The translations under genes were made by a program, and so were the position numbers. A stretch of 12,674 nucleotides of DNA from Stephanodiscus triporus (taxonomy: Eukaryota > Bacillariophyta > Thalassiosirophyceae > Thalassiosirales > Thalassiosiraceae), in contig JALLAZ010001116.1 of assembly GCA_036939755.1 (NCBI GenBank), positions 1 to 12,674 on the forward strand. The letters run 5' to 3'. Below, one piece after another: positions 8,869 to 12,674 of this stretch (the stretch's first letter is position 1; every line of letters starts with the position of its first letter). The notes under the pieces were generated by a model. It was not told the origin of the DNA. It worked only from the letters and a program-made list of their open reading frames with translations, and searched no databases.

Positions 8869-9470
8869 TCACAGGTGTCCTCTCCAAACTACTGTCTTCC
8901 TGGAAATGAAGATAGACCGCCACGCAACTAGCTGGCTCGGGAGGAAACTCAGAAGGTAAAAGCTCTTAAAAAACATGGCGTCAAGGACGTAACTAGTTCA
9001 AGAGGTTCACGACATCCGTCGTTTCGTTGACCACAGACATCGTACTACCAGGAACACGAGCACACAAGGGACGTTGATCTCGTAATTCAACGCCCCAAGG
9101 ATGGACGTTTCCATGTCAACGACATCCCGCTCGTTGCACAATGCGAGCTTGCAAATGCAAATGCAGTCAATTGACAGCAGGGCCCAAACCTCCTCGAACT
9201 TTGACGAGATCAACAATGCGATGACACCAACGAGCTGCAGGTTGGTTTGTGTCACACCTGTCACGCGTCCCCCTCGGACAAAAGGTATCTATCAAGGATG
9301 TTAATCACAAGATACAGAGTGCCCGGGACCAACCTGAACCAGAAATGCACCTCTATTATGAAGTCCACCAGAATCTGTATCATTTGTTCATTGAAATTTA
9401 TTTGGTTCTTCATGTACACTGGGGAGACGAAGGTCGACGACTTCCTAGAACGGTGATATTCGTGAATGGG
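8869..9470 (-). pseudogene. Decayed A/B-type cyclin
   Basis: Reading down the - strand from about 9470, one frame gives VSPVYMKNQINFNEQMIQIL, then VDFIIEVHFWFRLVPGTLYL and VINILDRYLLSE: the first half of an N-terminal cyclin box. Near 9265-9275, at a GGGGG run, the frame shifts by one. From 9264 the next frame continues with TNLQLVGVIALLISSKFEEV, then DMETSILGALNYEINVP, matching helices 3-5 of the same box. The same frame crosses two TGA stops (9007-9009 and 9001-9003) and resumes with SYVLDAMFFKSFYLLSFLPS, QLVAWRSIFISRKTV and a WRGHL end, like a C-terminal cyclin fold. Intact cyclins pair with cyclin-dependent kinases through this fold. A frameshift plus two stops, with no room for introns at these sites, make it a pseudogene. 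The 5' part is missing next to the transposon. Confidence 0.8.
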
Positions 9471-9490
9471 GGTTTCTTAAAACGGTCCAA

Positions 9491-9521
9491 TTTGGTACCC
9501 TGTACCCTAGACGTACCCTAG
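9491..9521 (+). repeat. Left terminal inverted repeat of the MULE
   Basis: The 31-base repeat starts TTTGGTACCCTGTACCCTAG and continues with ACGTACCCTAG. Its reverse complement recurs at 12635-12665 with one mismatch (C versus T at the 22nd base). The repeat is itself made of three GTACCC units, two of them followed by TAGA, which may be repeated transposase-binding sites. Confidence 0.9.
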
Positions 9522-9642
9522 ATTTTAATTAGTGCAATAGTCACATTTTAAGTATTTAAGTCATAACATAACACAAAGAGCCACAAACATCAAACATTCA
9601 CCCCAGATATCACCATCACAAAGTATGAATACATCGCCCAAA

Positions 9643-11987
9643 TCATTTCACTCCCCTTGTCTTTCGCTTTTTGGCAACAACAACTTCCTTGTCAGCAGTG
9701 ACAGCAGCCTTAGCCTTACTCTTACCCTTACCCCCAGTACTCTTTCCCCCAGATTTGTACCTGAATGAAGCAAAGTCATCTGGAATTGGAGTGAAGTTGG
9801 TACCTGCATAAGTAGGGGCAGTTTCGCGTCCCGCTCTCACATTTTGCATGCGCCGCGAGACATGTGCTGCCTCGTCCTGAAGAGCACTAGAGAAGACAAC
9901 AAGATTGGGGTGGCTGTTTGGAACAATATGGTTGAAATGCCTGTTATAATTCTCAAGAGCATTGTTTGTCAAGAATTGAACTGGTGCATCATCCGTCTGA
10001 AGCTTAGACACATTCCACACCTGAAAAAATAGGAAAGATCCATCATGGTTAATTGCCATAACAAAATGAAAAACACCACTGTGGATGTGACCATACCTTG
10101 AAGAATTCATCTTGCATCCAAAACCTTTCAAAATACTCCCAAAATTGGTCCCACTTCTCGAATGCAGTTGTCTCCTCTTTGGCAGAATATGATTGCTCCT
10201 CTACAAAGCCAATAATTTTTGTCCGGACATAGGCGATGCCCTTCTGGATCTGGTCAGCTTCAAGCACCATGACGAGATCATACATACCAGGCTTCATGGC
10301 AAACTTCACTTCATTTTCAGGAATACCCAGCTTCACCATCATTCTTCTTGCCGCCTGCTTGAAATGAAACTTGCAACCAAGAAGCTTGGCATCGGGAAAG
10401 TGAATACCAATCATGCGGAAGAAGGCTAGTTCGAAGTCTACTCCAATGTAGGAGGGTTCAATGCATTCCACAGAATTGCACAGCCAGTTAAAGGCATGCC
10501 AGTAACATTCATCTGACTTGCCCGTCATAAGAATCCATGCCACAGGGACATAGATTTTGAGAGCAGCATCAAACACCATTGCAATAAGGCACTGCTTGAA
10601 AGGTGCAGGTACAATTGAAAAGGTTGCATCAAACAGAAGTTGAACCTGAAAAAGATACAGTGCCCGACAGTTGAGATAAGTTAGAAAACAAAATCAAAAC
10701 ATCACGTGGGTGTGACACACCTTAGGGTACTCTAGTAATGATAAGAGTTCTTTGGTAGAGTAGCAGAACATTCGCTGAGGACCCTTTACATCACAGAACA
10801 TCCGATGATCACGAAGGAAAGCAGTATTGGTGCTCCCAGAGAACTGAGCCTCAACCTTTGCAATGAAATTACCCCCATGAGCTCTATTACGAGCATTATG
10901 AACAAGATTACTGACTCGGTCACGTGACATACCAGCAAAGTTGTCCCCAAACATCTCAGTAAAATGTTCAATGCAATCATTCCAGATCTTCTTGGCTGAG
11001 TCATGGCTATGCTCCTGGGAGAGACAGCGTTCCTCCACCCACTGATGCATCATAGCAGAAGCATCTCCTCCAGATGCATGAGCTACAACAGTTTTACCAT
11101 TTTTGCGGAAGCATCCAGGACCATGCACTCCACTTGCAATAATAGATCCATCAACAAGACACTTCAATGCTGCATTACACTTCTCAGAACGATGGCATTT
11201 ACATTTACGATAGATAGACCCATCCTTGTTCTCGTGGTGAAAAGTGTATCCAAAGCCATCATGGAAGAAAGCCGCTGTCTTAATCTCTTCATGGCCTTTA
11301 TCAAACCTAAAAGGTGATGGTATCACCATAAGTTCGTGCCATTGAATGATGGAGGCTGAGAGAAGTTGGGATCAAATCAAAAACACAATATGAATGCCAC
11401 TCACCTCAGAGCAGGAGCAGACAGATCCTGAATGGTGGGCAGGTCTTCATATTCTTTCAAACGCCTCTCCACCTCATCTTCTATGTATTTGTTCTTGATT
11501 TCCATCTCGGCACGGCGTTTCAAAGCCTCCTCAGTGCGACGTTGCACTTCAGACTCAAGATCAAACATATTGCTCACCAAATTAGTTCGATCAGAAAAAG
11601 GCTTGGGGGCAGATGCTTGTGAAAGAGGATCAGCAGAACCAATAGAGGACTGTGATGATAATGATAACCTCAACCCCTTCCTTGACAAAGCAACAGCTCT
11701 ATTGCTCTCTATTCTGATATGCTCTTCCAGAGTAAGCCCCATAGCCGGATCATAAGGCCTGGCACTAATGTTCATGGGTCTCTTCAAATTCTGTGAGTTA
11801 AACATAATTGACGGCTTCGGGTTTTCTGACAATGCAAGAGGTTTTGGGGGGATTGCAATATCACCTTCAGTTATTGCCTCCTGAAAAAAAGGGCAAGGGC
11901 ATTGGATAGCCAAGATCAAGGGATACGCACCTGCAGTAAGAGTTTTTTGCTCAAATCAAACAGCCATGGAGTTATCGACAACTGCAT
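9643..11987 (-). CDS. MULE-family transposase with FLYWCH-type zinc finger
   Basis: The 681-residue product comes from exons 11987-11931, 11880-11405, 11306-10721, 10645-10097 and 10020-9643. The four introns (50, 98, 75 and 76 bp) are GT-AG and phase-consistent. Residues about 125-170 form a charged helix that looks like a coiled coil (EVQRRTEEALKRRAEMEI). Residues about 190-245 resemble a FLYWCH finger: GYTFHHE, YRKCKCH, CNAALKC and a later His. The catalytic core starts at about 374 and matches the MULE/Mutator DDE pattern: D379 in LLFDATFSIVP, D443 in YIGVDFE, CKFHFKQA (C464, H467) after it, and E579 in TNNALENYNRHFN. The C-terminus is Gly/Lys-rich with a likely nuclear signal (AKKRKTRGVK). 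The enzyme would bind the inverted repeats, cut out the element and reinsert it. The start is the ATG at 11987, which lies in the repeat copy next to the gene. The first exon is the least certain part. Confidence 0.85.
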
Positions 11988-12490
11988 GAGAGGCTTCTAT
12001 TTCAGTTCAATTTTAGGAGGATGCAAGAGGTTTGGGGGGCAATAGGACCGTGAGTTATGGTCCCCTGCTGATAGAATATAAAACGTGCATCGAATAGCCG
12101 AGATCAAGGGCTACGCACCTGCAGCCAGATTTTTTTGCTCGAATCAAACGGCCACGGAGTTATTAACAATGGCGTGAGAGGCTTCTATTTCAGTTCAATT
12201 TTCAGAGGATGCAAGAGGTTTTGGGGGGATTGCAATAGGACCATGTGTTATGGTTCCCTGATAGAATATGAAACATGCATCAAATAACCAAGATCAAGGG
12301 CTACGCACCTGCAGACAGCGTTTTTCACTCAAATCAAATGGCCATGGAGTTATTGACAACGGCGTGAGAGGCTTCTATATCAGTTCAATTTTTGGAGGAT
12401 GCAAGAGGTTTTGGGGGGATTGCAATAGGACCATGAGTTATGGTCCCCTGATAAAATAAGAAACGTGCATCGGATAGCTGAGATTGAGGG
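11822..12490. repeat. Tandem ~189-bp repeats carrying copies of the transposase first intron
   Basis: Markers recur at regular spacing: GCAAGAGGTTT near 11834, 12023, 12211 and 12399; AGATCAAGGG at 11913, 12101 and 12291, with a diverged AGATTGAGGG at 12481; CTACGCACCTGCAG in three copies. This gives about 3.5 units of 188-190 bp. The unit nearest the gene overlaps exon 1, intron 1 and the start of exon 2. On the - strand each outer unit keeps the donor (CTGCAG/GTGCGTA), a CAG acceptor and an open exon-1-like frame (ITPWPFD), but carries ACG instead of ATG and a TGA shortly after the exon-2-like part. The outer copies can therefore only be leader or promoter sequence. Confidence 0.8.
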
Positions 12491-12634
12491 CTAGGCCGCT
12501 GTTGTTTTTGTTGTTTTGTGAGAGTGAGACTGTGATGGAATTATGGCTGTTGGCGTTTTTGGTCGTTTTTTCAGTTTTTTCAGTTGGACAATGATTTCTC
12601 CAAGCAGAGAAACTTTCTTGGAACAGATTTTTTA
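12491..12634. other. Subterminal unique region of the MULE
   Basis: About 145 bp lie between the last partial tandem repeat and the right inverted repeat. The region is rich in T on the + strand (TTTTTGTTGTTTTG, GTTTTTTCAGTTTTTTCAG) and holds no open frame. Being upstream of the transposase on the - strand, it is where the promoter would be expected, but I see no definite motif. Confidence 0.45.
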
Positions 12635-12665
12635 CTAGGGTACATCTAGGGTACAGGGTACCAAA
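12635..12665 (-). repeat. Right terminal inverted repeat of the MULE
   Basis: Read on the - strand from 12665 this begins TTTGGTACCCTGTACCCTAG and then ATGTACCCTAG, matching the left repeat at 30 of 31 positions. It is followed on the + strand by AAGGGACTAT, where the window ends. Confidence 0.9.
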
Positions 12666-12674
12666 AGGGACTAT

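Larger units (their letters stand above)
9491..12665. mobile_element. MULE-type DNA transposon with FLYWCH-MULE transposase
   Basis: The element is about 3.18 kb and is bounded by terminal inverted repeats at 9491-9521 and 12635-12665. From left to right on the + strand it holds a short 3' region, the five-exon transposase gene on the - strand (9643-11987), a tandem-repeat block (about 11822-12490) and about 145 bp of unique sequence before the right repeat. Terminal repeats, an unbroken spliced frame and a complete DDE triad point to a recently active or autonomous element. MULE transposons normally make 8-10 bp target duplications. None can be shown, because only 9 bases lie beyond the right repeat and they do not match the left flank. 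The outer edge may extend a few bases (GTCC at 9485-9488 mirrors GGAC at 12668-12671). Confidence 0.88.

Noticed and set aside
9476..9490. Target-site duplication of the MULE
   Set aside because: Neither the bases before TTTGG nor those before GTCC match what is visible after the right repeat, and the window ends too soon to test 8-10 bp properly.
11307..11359. Acceptor CTCAG at 11354-11358 for the second transposase intron
   Set aside because: Joining the phase-2 donor at 11404 to this site shifts the frame into a stop after about 16 codons. The TTTTAG acceptor at 11307 restores the frame and leads directly into the FLYWCH exon.
1..12674. CRISPR array, tRNA or rRNA genes, bacterial-type operon signals
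   Set aside because: No regularly spaced short repeats with unique spacers, cloverleaf structures or rRNA-like sequence were seen, and the spliceosomal introns show that this is eukaryotic nuclear DNA.

Overview
The window looks like nuclear DNA of a photosynthetic stramenopile, most likely a centric diatom. The reasons are short GT-AG introns (50-190 bp, one of 442 bp), close gene packing, and a nuclear-encoded protein whose N-terminus is a typical diatom bipartite plastid-targeting presequence (signal peptide with phenylalanine just after an Ala cleavage site). No organism identity was given, so this is inference. All gene models are hand-spliced: reading frame, donor/acceptor sequence and phase agree at every junction, but nothing has been checked against transcripts or databases.

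Layout. Positions 1-1797: no gene I can support, only some palindromes and decayed-looking open frames. Positions 1808-4433 (+): three-exon gene for a 766-residue fusion of a REXO4/ISG20-type DEDDh 3'-5' exonuclease with a C-terminal PIN/NYN-like (YacP-like) nuclease domain, with the key acidic residues of both domains present. It is much richer in G+C than its neighbours and is full of (GAC)n/(GTC)n runs. Positions 4472-7151 (-): five-exon gene for a 764-residue protein I do not recognise; it converges on the exonuclease gene with only 38 bp between the stop codons. Positions 7463-8603 (-): two-exon gene for a 232-residue plastid-targeted protein of unknown role. Positions 8869-9470 (-): broken A/B-type cyclin gene (one frameshift, two in-frame stops). 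Positions 9491-12665: a full-length-looking MULE-type DNA transposon with 31-bp terminal inverted repeats (30/31 identical) and a five-exon, 681-residue FLYWCH-MULE transposase that splices into one uninterrupted frame with the full DDE triad. Between the transposase start and the right inverted repeat lie about 3.5 tandem copies of a ~189-bp unit, each copy carrying a version of the transposase first intron with its splice sites.

How the parts relate. The two intact host genes at 4472-8603 are co-oriented but have separate upstream regions, and nothing suggests operon-like linkage. The transposon lies directly against the 5' end of the broken cyclin, in the same orientation, so it may have separated that gene from its promoter and N-terminal exon. 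The window ends 9 bp beyond the right repeat, so the far flank and target-site duplication cannot be read. The strongest candidates for something undescribed are the exonuclease-NYN fusion and the transposon whose exon/intron start region has been tandemly multiplied.
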